From the NCBI RefSeq assembly GCF_050632745.1, contig NZ_JBODSD010000001.1, positions 744,001-808,000 of the forward strand: a stretch of DNA of 64,000 nt, read 5' to 3'. Numbering within the stretch: position 1 is the first letter of the stretch; every line of letters begins with the position of its first letter. Source of the stretch: Mumia sp050632745 (GTDB lineage Bacteria > Actinomycetota > Actinomycetes > Propionibacteriales > Nocardioidaceae). Below the pieces are notes generated by a model, which was given only the letters and a program-made list of their open reading frames with translations, had not been told where the DNA came from and did no database searches. The translations under genes and the position numbers were made by a program. Below are positions 17,395 to 24,508 of this stretch, piece by piece.

Positions 17395-17889
17395 TCACTC
17401 GGCGGCGTCGAACGGAAGCAGCAGGGCCCGGAGCAGGGCGGCGAGCTGCCCCGCGTCGCCGTCGGCGAGCGCGGCGAGCAGCTCCCGCTCGCGCGCCAGG
17501 AGGGCCTCGAGCGCGGCGTCGACCGTCGTCAGCCCCGCGTCCGTCAGCCGGACCTGCACGCCACGCCGGTCGGCGGGGTCGGGGAGGCGTTCCACGAGGC
17601 GCCGGGCGGCGAGGCGGTCGATGCGGTTGGTCATCGTCCCGCTGGTCACGAGGGTCTCGCGCAGCAGCTCACCGGGGGAGAGCTGGTACGGCTCGCCCGC
17701 GCGGCGCAGCGCGGACAGCACGTCGAACTCCCAGCCCTCGAGGTGCTGGTCGGCGAACGCCTCACGGCGCGCCAGGTCGAGGTGGCGCGAGAGGCGCGAC
17801 ACCCGGCTGAGGACCTCCATCGGGTCCACGTCGAGGTCCGGGCGCTCGCGACGCCACGCGGCGACCAGTCGATCGACCTCGTCTCGCAT
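17395..17889 (-). CDS. MarR-family transcriptional regulator
   Basis: 164 residues with a winged-helix core: EGWEFDVLSALRRAGEPYQL, then LSPGELLRETLVTSGTMTNRIDRLAARRLVERL and the wing DPADRRGVQVRLTDAG. MarR proteins are ligand-responsive repressors of efflux or detoxification genes. It is leaderless from ATG 17889 and sits tail-to-tail with the MMPL gene. A perfect palindrome over its -35 region indicates autoregulation. Confidence 0.92.
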   Translation of the reverse strand: MRDEVDRLVAAWRRERPDLDVDPMEVLSRVSRLSRHLDLARREAFADQHLEGWEFDVLSALRRAGEPYQLSPGELLRETLVTSGTMTNRIDRLAARRLVERLPDPADRRGVQVRLTDAGLTTVDAALEALLARERELLAALADGDAGQLAALLRALLLPFDAAE

Positions 17890-17895
17890 ACCGCC

Positions 17896-17901
17896 AGCCT
17901 A
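17896..17901 (-). promoter_or_regulatory. Leaderless -10 box of the MarR gene
   Basis: TAGGCT on the minus strand, 6 nt before ATG 17889. Confidence 0.5.
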
Positions 17902-17911
17902 GCGTCAAGAT

Positions 17912-17925
17912 TCTCGATGTCGAGA
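17912..17925. promoter_or_regulatory. MarR-type palindromic operator
   Basis: TCTCGATGTCGAGA: perfect 6-bp arms (TCTCGA/TCGAGA) around 2 bp, placed over the -35 region of the MarR promoter. The TCTCGA-n2-TCGAGA pattern resembles OhrR/MarR-type sites of actinobacteria. Confidence 0.55.
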
Positions 17926-17960
17926 CGAATGGTCGGTGGTCCGGTCCGCGTCGAGGCGTC

Positions 17961-17976
17961 GTCAACAAAGGTTGAC
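17961..17976. promoter_or_regulatory. Palindrome 1 (GTCAAC-n4-GTTGAC) upstream of the small HTH gene
   Basis: A perfect 6+4+6 inverted repeat with centre AAAG. An identical-arm copy lies 28 bp downstream, roughly in helical phase, so the two probably bind one dimeric regulator cooperatively. Confidence 0.5.
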
Positions 17977-17988
17977 GATCGGCGGGGT

Positions 17989-18004
17989 GTCAACTACGGT
18001 TGAC
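17989..18004. promoter_or_regulatory. Palindrome 2 (GTCAAC-n4-GTTGAC) covering the -10 box of the small HTH gene
   Basis: A perfect 6+4+6 inverted repeat with centre TACG. It contains most of the -10 box TACGGT (17995-18000) and ends 2 nt before ATG 18007, an ideal position for repression. Confidence 0.5.
17995..18000 (+). promoter_or_regulatory. Leaderless -10 box of the small HTH gene
   Basis: TACGGT, 6 nt before ATG 18007, inside palindrome 2. Confidence 0.5.
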
Positions 18005-18006
18005 GC

Positions 18007-18219
18007 ATGGATCTTGGACCTGCCACCGACGCCGACCCCGCGATCGGCCTGCGCGCCGTCCGGGCCCTCCGCGAGCTCGCGGAGCGGCTCGAGCGACTCC
18101 AGGTCGAGCGGGCCCGCGCGCTCGGCTGGTCCTGGCAGCAGGTCGCCGACGCGCTCGGCGTGACGCGGCAGGCCGCGCACAAGAAGCACGGAGCGGGCGA
18201 CCGCGAGGGAAGGGACTGA
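18007..18219 (+). CDS. Small helix-turn-helix protein
   Basis: 70 residues. An amphipathic helix (RAVRALRELAERLERLQVER) is followed by an HTH in WSWQQVADALGVTRQAAHKK. There is no other domain, so it probably dimerises through the first helix. It is leaderless and followed 3 nt later by the Clp_N gene. The two GTCAAC-n4-GTTGAC palindromes at its promoter are probable autoregulatory sites. Pairing of this small HTH with a Clp N-domain protein recurs in actinobacteria to my knowledge; the regulon is unknown. Confidence 0.8.
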   Translation: MDLGPATDADPAIGLRAVRALRELAERLERLQVERARALGWSWQQVADALGVTRQAAHKKHGAGDREGRD

Positions 18220-18222
18220 CAC

Positions 18223-18753
18223 ATGTTCGAGCGGTTCACCGCGTCCGCGCGCTCCGCGGTCGTCGATGCCCAGGCCGAGGCACGTGAGGTCGGGGACCGG
18301 CGCATCGAGCCGGCCCACCTGCTCGGCGCGCTGGCGAGGCAGGGCGCGGGCGACGGGCTGCTGGCGCGGCACGGCATCACGTACGAGGCCGTCCGGCGCG
18401 AGATCGCCCGCGTCGGCGACGGTGCGCTCGACGCCGAGGCGCTGGCCTCGCTCGGGGTGGACCTGGACGCCGTCCGTGCGCGGGCGGAGGCGACCTTCGG
18501 CGACGGCGCCCTCGAGCGTGCCGGCCGCCGCGGCGGCCACCTGCGGTTCACGCGCGCGAGCAAGGCCGTGCTCGAGAACGCGCTGCGCGTGACGGTCGCG
18601 GGGCGGGGGCGCGAGATCGGGGCCCTGCAGGTCCTCGCCAGCGTCCTGCGAGTGGACGACCCGCGGACCGAGGCGGTCCTCGTCGCGGTCTGCGACGACC
18701 CGGCGGCGCTGCGGGCCGACGTCGAGCGGGCGGTGGCGGGGCGGGCCGCCTGA
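18223..18753 (+). CDS. Clp N-terminal repeat protein without AAA+ domain
   Basis: 176 residues made of two Clp_N repeats: MFERFTASARSAVVDAQAEA with EPAHLLGALARQGAGDGLLA, then RFTRASKAVLENALRVTVAG with GALQVLASVLRVDD. In ClpC/ClpA this domain recruits adaptors and substrates. Here no ATPase module follows, so it could act as a free-standing adaptor, decoy or sensor for the Clp machinery. It is in an operon with the HTH gene, with RBS between, and overlaps tam by 1 nt. Confidence 0.85.
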   Translation: MFERFTASARSAVVDAQAEAREVGDRRIEPAHLLGALARQGAGDGLLARHGITYEAVRREIARVGDGALDAEALASLGVDLDAVRARAEATFGDGALERAGRRGGHLRFTRASKAVLENALRVTVAGRGREIGALQVLASVLRVDDPRTEAVLVAVCDDPAALRADVERAVAGRAA

Positions 18754-19523
18754 TGCCGCGCTGGGACCCGACGCTCTACCTCGCGTACGAGTCCGAACGG
18801 GCACGCCCGTTCCTCGACCTCGTCGCCCGCGTCCCGATCGCGCCACGCACGATCGTGGACCTCGGCTGCGGGCCGGGACATCTCAGCGCCGTGCTCCGGG
18901 CGCGGTGGCCCGAGGCGACGATCACCGGCGTCGACTCGTCGCCGGAGATGGTCGCCCAGGCGCTGCGCGAGAACGCCGACGCGTCGACGCGCTACGAGCA
19001 GGGCGACATCGCCGCGTGGGCACCGCCGGAGCCGGTGGACCTCGTGGTCTCCAACGCCGCGTTCCAGTGGGTGCCCGACCAGCTCGAGGTCGTGCCCCGC
19101 CTGCGGGACCATGTCGCGCCGGGAGGAGTGCTCGCGTTCCAGGTCCCCGACAACCACCACGAGCCCAACCACACGCTGCTCCGGGAGATCGCGGGACGGG
19201 CGCCGTACGCGGAGCACACGACCGGCCTCGCGACGGTGCGCACCGTCTCGCCGGCGACATACCTCGACCTCCTGGTCGACGACGCATGGGACCTCGACGT
19301 GTGGGGGACGACCTACTACCACCTGCTCGAGGGCGAGGACCCCGTCTTCCGATGGATCGCCGGCACCGGCGCACGCCCGGTGCTCCAGGCGCTGCCGCCG
19401 GGGCTCCGCGAGGAGTTCACCGAGGAGTACAAGGCGGCGCTGCGCGAGGCGTACCCGCGGAAGGCGTACGGGACCGTGCTGCCGTTCCCGAGGACGTTCG
19501 TCGTCGCGAAGCGGCGCGTCTGA
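18753..19523 (+). CDS. tam: Trans-aconitate 2-methyltransferase
   Basis: 256 residues. A SAM-dependent class I methyltransferase with the Tam-specific start MPRWDPTLYLAYESERARPF, motif I VDLGCGPGHLSAVLRARWP, then VSNAAFQWVPDQ and the C-terminal block TEEYKAALREAYPRKAYGTVL. It methylates trans-aconitate, relieving inhibition of aconitase. The ATG overlaps the Clp_N stop by one base (TGATG), so it is translationally coupled to a stress-type operon. Confidence 0.9.
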   Translation: MPRWDPTLYLAYESERARPFLDLVARVPIAPRTIVDLGCGPGHLSAVLRARWPEATITGVDSSPEMVAQALRENADASTRYEQGDIAAWAPPEPVDLVVSNAAFQWVPDQLEVVPRLRDHVAPGGVLAFQVPDNHHEPNHTLLREIAGRAPYAEHTTGLATVRTVSPATYLDLLVDDAWDLDVWGTTYYHLLEGEDPVFRWIAGTGARPVLQALPPGLREEFTEEYKAALREAYPRKAYGTVLPFPRTFVVAKRRV

Positions 19524-19541
19524 CGGAGTCGCGAAGCGGCG

Positions 19542-20201
19542 TTAGTCCCCCTTCGGGCGCTCGAGCAGCCCCGGCTTGGCCTCGAGGTTGGAGAGTCCGT
19601 TCCAGGCGAGGTTGACGAGGTGGGCGGCGACGACGTCCTTGCTCGGCTTGCGGGTGTTGAGCCACCACTGCCCGGTGGTGGACACCATCCCGACGAGCAT
19701 CTGGGCGTACATCGGCGCGAGCTTCGCCTCGTACCCGCGTCGTTTGAACTCGCCCACCAGGATGTCCTCGACGCGGCTCGCGACGTCGCTGATGATGCTC
19801 ACGTACGACCCGGTGGGGGAGCCCACGGGCGCGTCGCGGACGAGGATGCGGAACCCGTCCGAGCTGGTCTCGATGTAGGTCAGCAGCGCGAACGCGGCCT
19901 GCTGGAGCAGCTCTCGGGGTCCGCCGCTGGTGAGCGCCGACCGCATCATGTCGAGCAGCGTGCGGACCTCGCGGTCGACCACCACCGCGTACAGGCCCTC
20001 CTTGCCGCCGAAGTGCTCGTAGACGACCGGCTTGGACACCGATGCGCGCGACGCGATCTCCTCGACCGTGGTGCCGTCGACGCCGCGCTCGGCGAAGAGC
20101 GTCCGAGCGATCGCGATCAGCTGCTCGCGCCGCTCGGCGGCCGTCATCCGCTTGCTGCTGCGCTTGGTCTCCGGCTCGGGGTTCTTGGCCACTCTCGGCA
20201 T
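19542..20201 (-). CDS. TetR-family transcriptional regulator
   Basis: 219 residues. The N-terminal TetR HTH is clear: REQLIAIARTLFAERGVDGT, VEEIASRASVSKPVVYEHFG and GKEGLYAVVVDREV. The C-terminal ligand domain is TetR_C-like. Start ATG 20201 is the natural beginning (MPRVAKNPEPETKRSSKRM, a Lys/Arg-rich tail before the HTH). It is divergent from a secreted polyesterase gene, with a perfect-looking TetR palindrome between them, so it may control that gene, itself, or both. Confidence 0.92.
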   Translation of the reverse strand: MPRVAKNPEPETKRSSKRMTAAERREQLIAIARTLFAERGVDGTTVEEIASRASVSKPVVYEHFGGKEGLYAVVVDREVRTLLDMMRSALTSGGPRELLQQAAFALLTYIETSSDGFRILVRDAPVGSPTGSYVSIISDVASRVEDILVGEFKRRGYEAKLAPMYAQMLVGMVSTTGQWWLNTRKPSKDVVAAHLVNLAWNGLSNLEAKPGLLERPKGD

Positions 20202-20309
20202 TGTGCCGTACTGCCCCCGGCGAGGGTGCTGGCGCGTCGGTCGGCGCGTTCCCCGGTATTCCAGCGTCCGGTCGGATGCGGGATGTGACGATGATCTCCT
20301 TCCCAGGCA

Positions 20310-20331
20310 GGTAAGCAAGCGCTTAGTTACC
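20310..20331. promoter_or_regulatory. TetR-type palindromic operator
   Basis: A 22-bp dyad centred on AAGCGCTT, with outer arms GGTAA and TTACC; only two base pairs per half deviate. It lies 109 bp from the tetR start and 139 bp from the polyesterase start. The 268-bp intergenic region (20202-20469) shows no other gene. Confidence 0.5.
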
Positions 20332-20469
20332 GGGATCACAAGGCCCTGGAAGGACTTCTTTCGCGCCTCTTGCCCGATTTGTAACGGACTCGTTAACGTC
20401 CGTTGGCACTTGGCGGAAACCCCGACGGTCGGGGGCGCTCTCGGGTCGCCGAACCGAAGGAGGACAGCG

Positions 20470-21336
20470 ATGTTCAGACACCTCGGAGTCCGGCTCGCGG
20501 CACTGCTCGCAGCCGTGACCCTTCCCTTCGTCGGCGTCTCGGCGCCGGCGGCCGTCGGCGCGGAGAACCCGTACGAGCGGGGGCCCGCGCCGACCGCGTC
20601 CAGCGTGCTCGGCAACGGCTCGTTCGCGGTCAGCACCACCTCGGTCTCGAGCCTGCTCGTGACCGGGTTCGGCGGAGGCACGATCTACTACCCGACGACG
20701 ACGTCGGCGGGCACGTTCGGAGGTGTGGTCCTCGCGCCGGGCTTCACCGCCACGTCCAGCGCGTACGCCACCCTGGCGCGCCGGGTCGCGTCCCACGGGT
20801 TCGTGGTGTTCGCGATCGACACCACCACCACGCTCGACCAGCCCGACAGCCGCGGCCGGCAGATCCTGGCCGCGCTCGACTACCTGACCGAGCGCAGCAG
20901 CGTGCGGACCCGCGTGGACTCCTCGCGGCTGGCCGCGTCGGGACACTCGATGGGCGGTGGGGGCACCCTGGCCGCCGCCAACCTGCGGCCGAGCCTGAAG
21001 GCGGCCGTCGCGCTCCAGCCGTGGCACACCACCAAGAGCTGGAGCGGGGTGCGGGTGCCGACGATGATCATCGGTGCCCAGAACGACACGGTCGCGTCGA
21101 CCCTCGCGCACTCGATCCCGTTCTACAACTCCCTCACCGGCGCGCCCGAGCGCGCGTACGGAGAGCTGGCGGGGGCGAGCCACTTCGCCGGCAACACCAA
21201 CCCTGACTGGCAGGGACGCCTGATGGTCACCTGGCTCAAGCGGTACGTGGACCAGGACACGCGCTACTCGCAGTTCCTCTGCCCGGCGCCGACGAGCATC
21301 GCGCTGTCGGACTACCGGAACTCCTGCCCCGACTGA
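20470..21336 (+). CDS. Secreted PET-hydrolase/cutinase-like polyester hydrolase
   Basis: 288 residues. A Sec signal peptide (about 1-31, ending AAVGA) precedes ENPYERGPAPT, the mature start typical of Thermobifida cutinases. An alpha/beta hydrolase follows with nucleophile Ser160 in GHSMGGGGTL, Asp206 in IGAQNDTVAS and His238 in GASHFAGN. Phe92 and Met161 would form the oxyanion hole, and Trp185 sits in QPWHTTKSWS. Cys271 and Cys286 give the single C-terminal disulfide of type I PET hydrolases. Resemblance to TfCut2-like enzymes extends over the whole length. Natural substrates are probably cutin- or polyester-like; PET activity is inference. Confidence 0.88.
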   Translation: MFRHLGVRLAALLAAVTLPFVGVSAPAAVGAENPYERGPAPTASSVLGNGSFAVSTTSVSSLLVTGFGGGTIYYPTTTSAGTFGGVVLAPGFTATSSAYATLARRVASHGFVVFAIDTTTTLDQPDSRGRQILAALDYLTERSSVRTRVDSSRLAASGHSMGGGGTLAAANLRPSLKAAVALQPWHTTKSWSGVRVPTMIIGAQNDTVASTLAHSIPFYNSLTGAPERAYGELAGASHFAGNTNPDWQGRLMVTWLKRYVDQDTRYSQFLCPAPTSIALSDYRNSCPD

Positions 21337-21366
21337 CCCTCGAGCCGGAGCGCAGGACGGGAAAGG

Positions 21367-21401
21367 GCCGGGCCACGATGACGGAACCATCGTGGCCCGG
21401 C
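21367..21401 (+). terminator. Rho-independent-like terminator after the polyesterase
   Basis: A perfect 14-bp stem (GCCGGGCCACGATG at 21367-21380, complement at 21388-21401) with a 7-nt loop, 30 nt after the stop and without a long U-tract. Confidence 0.75.
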
Positions 21402-21515
21402 TCTCCCATGATGACCGGGCCCCCGGCACGCACTCCTGCCGGGCGGCCCGTTCGGCTTGCACGACGCACGACGCAGGTCGACCGTGGAGAGGAGGCACGT
21501 CCTGAGGAGGTCTCC

Positions 21516-21749
21516 ATGCACGTGAGCAAGCTGGCCCGCTGGGCCGCCGTGATCGCCGTGGTGGCGGCGTTCGTGATCTCGGGCATCACGATCTTGCTGC
21601 TGGTCCGCGCCGGCACGCTCGACAGTCAGCCGTGGGAGGCCCTCGGGACGGCGCTCGCGATCTTCGGCGCCATCTGCGCGCTGATCACCGGCATCGCCGA
21701 GGCCGACCTCGGCAGCCACAAGACGAAACGGGACGCCCAGCCGCACTGA
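21516..21749 (+). CDS. Small two-helix membrane protein of unknown function
   Basis: 77 residues with a strong GAGGAGG ribosome-binding site 5 nt upstream. There are two hydrophobic segments: WAAVIAVVAAFVISGITILL (about 9-28) and the ALGTALAIFGAICALITGIA stretch (about 42-61). A charged cytosolic tail (SHKTKRDAQPH) follows. No family recognised. It lies after the polyesterase terminator and is convergent with the desaturase. Confidence 0.7.
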   Translation: MHVSKLARWAAVIAVVAAFVISGITILLLVRAGTLDSQPWEALGTALAIFGAICALITGIAEADLGSHKTKRDAQPH

Positions 21750-21785
21750 GACAGACGCCCAGCCGTACTGGCCGCGCGGGTCGGC

Positions 21786-22742
21786 TCAGGCGACCGACGG
21801 CACGTCGACGCGCTTGGCGGCGATGCGCGACGCGACCGGCCAGCGCACGTCCCTGACCCAGCCCGCCTTCTCGAAGAGCCAGATCAGCCGGGCCGAGATG
21901 TCGACCTGCCCGCGCAGCACGCCGTGGCGCGCGCAGGTGGGGTCGGCGTGGTGGAGGTTGTGCCAGCTCTCGCCCATCGACGGGATCGCGAGCCACCACA
22001 CGTTGCCCGAGCGGTCGCGCGAGCGGAACGGTGACTCGCCCATCGTGTGGCAGATGGAGTTGATCGACCAGGTGACGTGGTGCACGAGGAACACCCGGAC
22101 CAGCGACGCCCAGAAGAACGCCGTCACCGCGCCCTGCCAGGACCAGGTCACCAGACCGCCGATCACCGCGGGTGCCGCGAGCGACACCGCGACCCACATG
22201 GGGAACTGCCGAGACAGGCGGACGATGTCGCGGTCCTTGAGGAGGTCGGGGGCGTACTGACGCTGCGGGGTCTGCTCGGCGTTGAACATCCAGCCGATGT
22301 GGGCGTAGACGAAGCCCTTGGTCAGCGCCGGGATCGTCTCGCCGTAGCGCCACGGGGAGTGCGGATCACCCTCGCGGTCGGAGAACTTGTGGTGCTTGCG
22401 GTGGTCGGCGACCCAGCGCGTGATCGGACCTTCGATCGCGAGGCTCCCGGCGACGCCGAGCGCGACCTTGACCGCGCGGTTCGGCTTGAAGGACTTGTGG
22501 GTGAAGAGGCGGTGGAGACCGACGGTCACGCCGAGCGAGCCGATCAGGTAGAACACGGCGAGGAGGACCAGGTCGACCGGCCCCAGCCAGCCGCCCCAGG
22601 CGACGGGGATCGCCGCCAGCAGCGCGAGGAACGGCACGGCGACGAACACCGCGAGGGTGATCTGCTCGGCCTTTCCGGGGGGCGCCCCTTCGGCGCCGTG
22701 TCCGGCCTCGTTGCGCATCGGGGTCTCGAGTCCTGCGGGCAT
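21786..22742 (-). CDS. Acyl-CoA desaturase (membrane fatty acid delta-9 desaturase type)
   Basis: 318 residues with four or more TM segments and the three histidine boxes of di-iron membrane desaturases: HRLFTH, HRKHH and HNLHH (the last in GESWHNLHHADP). It introduces double bonds into acyl-CoA or acyl lipids for membrane-fluidity control, with electrons from a ferredoxin or oxidoreductase not present here. The start has GAGGAG at a good distance. A perfect palindrome 42 bp upstream suggests regulation by a TetR-type lipid sensor. Confidence 0.93.
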   Translation of the reverse strand: MPAGLETPMRNEAGHGAEGAPPGKAEQITLAVFVAVPFLALLAAIPVAWGGWLGPVDLVLLAVFYLIGSLGVTVGLHRLFTHKSFKPNRAVKVALGVAGSLAIEGPITRWVADHRKHHKFSDREGDPHSPWRYGETIPALTKGFVYAHIGWMFNAEQTPQRQYAPDLLKDRDIVRLSRQFPMWVAVSLAAPAVIGGLVTWSWQGAVTAFFWASLVRVFLVHHVTWSINSICHTMGESPFRSRDRSGNVWWLAIPSMGESWHNLHHADPTCARHGVLRGQVDISARLIWLFEKAGWVRDVRWPVASRIAAKRVDVPSVA

Positions 22743-22783
22743 CGGAGTCTCCTCGGTGCTGGGGAGCGACTTCGGGGAAGCCT

Positions 22784-22801
22784 ACCTACGTTCGCGTAGG
22801 T
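22784..22801. promoter_or_regulatory. Perfect palindrome upstream of the desaturase
   Basis: ACCTACG-TTCG-CGTAGGT: 7-bp perfect arms with a 4-bp centre, 42-59 bp before the desaturase start. Desaturase genes are often controlled by TetR-family fatty-acid sensors binding such dyads. Confidence 0.5.
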
Positions 22802-22904
22802 TCAGTGTTGCTGGTGGACCGGTACCCGGCAACCCCTCCGGCAATCGCCAGCCGGGAGGTGCCCGCCGCCAGCGGTCGGTGTGGGCAGGGCGCCCGCGGT
22901 TCCG

Positions 22905-22910
22905 TACGCT
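22905..22910 (+). promoter_or_regulatory. -10 box of tRNA-Gln
   Basis: TACGCT, 12 nt before the mature 5' end, giving a transcript that begins at the flanking inverted repeat 22915-22922. Confidence 0.45.
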
Positions 22911-22914
22911 GGGG

Positions 22915-23011
22915 GCGGATGATCCCCGGTTGGTCTGTCGGCAGGGCCCGCCGCACTTTGAATGCGGATCAAGCGACGTAGGTTCGACTCCTACCCGGGG
23001 AGCTCATCCGC
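22915..23011 (+). repeat. 8-bp inverted repeat bracketing tRNA-Gln
   Basis: GCGGATGA (22915-22922) directly before the tRNA and TCATCCGC (23004-23011) just after it are perfect complements. In the primary transcript they extend the acceptor stem to about 15 bp with a 2-nt bulge. Confidence 0.6.
22923..23002 (+). tRNA. tRNA-Gln (anticodon TTG), atypical structure
   Basis: Acceptor arm TCCCCGG (22923-22929) pairs with CCGGGGA (22995-23001), discriminator G. The anticodon arm CCGCA-CTTTGAA-TGCGG gives anticodon TTG (Gln, CAA). The T arm GTAGG-TTCGACT-CCTAC is canonical. Oddities: 80 nt long, with two bases instead of one between the D and anticodon stems, a roughly 10-nt variable region (about 5 expected) and T instead of the conserved A14. 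CCA is not encoded. An 8-bp inverted repeat flanks the gene. Location before glmU is typical for actinobacterial tRNA-Gln. Confidence 0.75.
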
Positions 23012-23041
23012 CAGACCGAGTCGCCGGCCCGAGAGGAACGC

Positions 23042-24508
23042 GTGAGCGAGCAGGCTCCGACCACCGTGATCGTCCTGGCTGCCGGGGGCGGCACACGGAT
23101 GCGCTCGAAGACGATGAAGGTGCTCCACCCGCTGGCCGGGAGGACGCTGCTCGGGCACGCGCTGCACGCCGCGCGCGGGATCGCGCCCGACCACGTCGTC
23201 GCCGTCATCGGCAACCAGCGCGAGCAGGTCGCCGAGCACCTGGCCCAGGTCGACCCCGACGTCGTCCAGGCGGTGCAGGAGGAGCAGCTCGGCACGGGGC
23301 ACGCCGTCGCGGTCGCGCTCGCGACCCTCGGCGAGCAGGCGGCCGGCACCGTCGTCGTGGTCTACGGCGACGTGCCGCTGCTCGAGCCGGAGACGCTCGA
23401 GGGCTTCGTCGCCGACCACCGCGAGCACGACCGCACGCTCAGCGTCCTCACCGCGAGGATCGGCAACCCGCACGGCTACGGCCGCGTGGTGCGCGGACCG
23501 GACGGCGCCGTCGTCGCGATCGTGGAGGAGCGCGACGCGACCGACGAGCAGCGCCGGATCGACGAGATCAACTCCGGGATCCTCGCCTTCGACCTGGCGT
23601 GGGCGCGCGACGCGCTGCGCGGCGTCGGCAACGACAACGCGCAGGGCGAGTACTACCTGACCGACCTCATCGGGGTCGCGGTCGCCGAGGGGCGCACCGT
23701 CGGGGCGTACGAGATCGAGGACGAGATCCAGACCGAGGGCGTCAACACGCGGGTGCAGCTGGCCCGCCTGGCCGCAGAGGCCAACAGGCGCATCGTCGAG
23801 CGGCACATGCTGGCCGGCGTCACGGTCGTCGACCCCGCGACGACCTGGATCGACGCCGACGTCTCGATCGGGGCGGACACGACGATCCAGCCGGGCACGC
23901 AGATCCTCGGTGCGACGACCATCGGCTCCGACGCCGTCATCGGTCCGGACTGCACGCTCCAGGACATGGAGATCGGCGACGGTGCGAGCGTCGTCCGCAC
24001 CCACGCGTCGCTCTCGGTGATCGAGGCCGGCGCCACGACCGGACCCTTCACCTACCTCCGCCCCGGGACGACCGTCGGCGCCGGCGGCAAGCTCGGCGCG
24101 TTCGTCGAGGCCAAGAACACCCGCGTCGGTCCCCGCGCGAAGGTGCCGCACCTCTCCTACGTCGGCGACGGCGACATCGGCGAGGGCGCCAACGTCGGCG
24201 CCGGCACGATCTTCGCCAACTACGACGGCGTCAACAAGCACCGCACGACGATCGGCGCCCAGGCGAGGACCTCGTCCAACAACACGTTCGTGGCCCCGGT
24301 GACCGTCGGCGACGGTGCCTTCACCGGCGCGGGAGCGACGATCCGCGAGGACGTGCCCCCGGGGGCGCTTGGCGTGTCGGCTGGATCACAGAGGAATATT
24401 GAAGGGTGGGTCGCGCGGAGACGCCCCGGGACCCCGGCAGCGGAGGCCGCCGCCCGTGCGGCCGCCGGCGAGCACAGCGACGACGACGTCCAGGAGAGCA
24501 GCACGTGA
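23042..24508 (+). CDS. glmU: Bifunctional UDP-GlcNAc pyrophosphorylase / glucosamine-1-phosphate N-acetyltransferase
   Basis: 488 residues. The N-terminal uridylyltransferase carries VIVLAAGGGTRMRSKTMKVL and VVVYGDVPLLEPETL. The C-terminal left-handed beta-helix (about 255-450) has hexapeptide repeats and ends with GDGDIGEGANVGAGTIFANY and the acetyltransferase lysine region KHRTTIGAQA. It makes UDP-GlcNAc for peptidoglycan and the downstream polysaccharide genes. GTG start with a GAGAGGAA site. Overlaps prs by 4 nt. Confidence 0.97.
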   Translation: MSEQAPTTVIVLAAGGGTRMRSKTMKVLHPLAGRTLLGHALHAARGIAPDHVVAVIGNQREQVAEHLAQVDPDVVQAVQEEQLGTGHAVAVALATLGEQAAGTVVVVYGDVPLLEPETLEGFVADHREHDRTLSVLTARIGNPHGYGRVVRGPDGAVVAIVEERDATDEQRRIDEINSGILAFDLAWARDALRGVGNDNAQGEYYLTDLIGVAVAEGRTVGAYEIEDEIQTEGVNTRVQLARLAAEANRRIVERHMLAGVTVVDPATTWIDADVSIGADTTIQPGTQILGATTIGSDAVIGPDCTLQDMEIGDGASVVRTHASLSVIEAGATTGPFTYLRPGTTVGAGGKLGAFVEAKNTRVGPRAKVPHLSYVGDGDIGEGANVGAGTIFANYDGVNKHRTTIGAQARTSSNNTFVAPVTVGDGAFTGAGATIREDVPPGALGVSAGSQRNIEGWVARRRPGTPAAEAAARAAAGEHSDDDVQESST

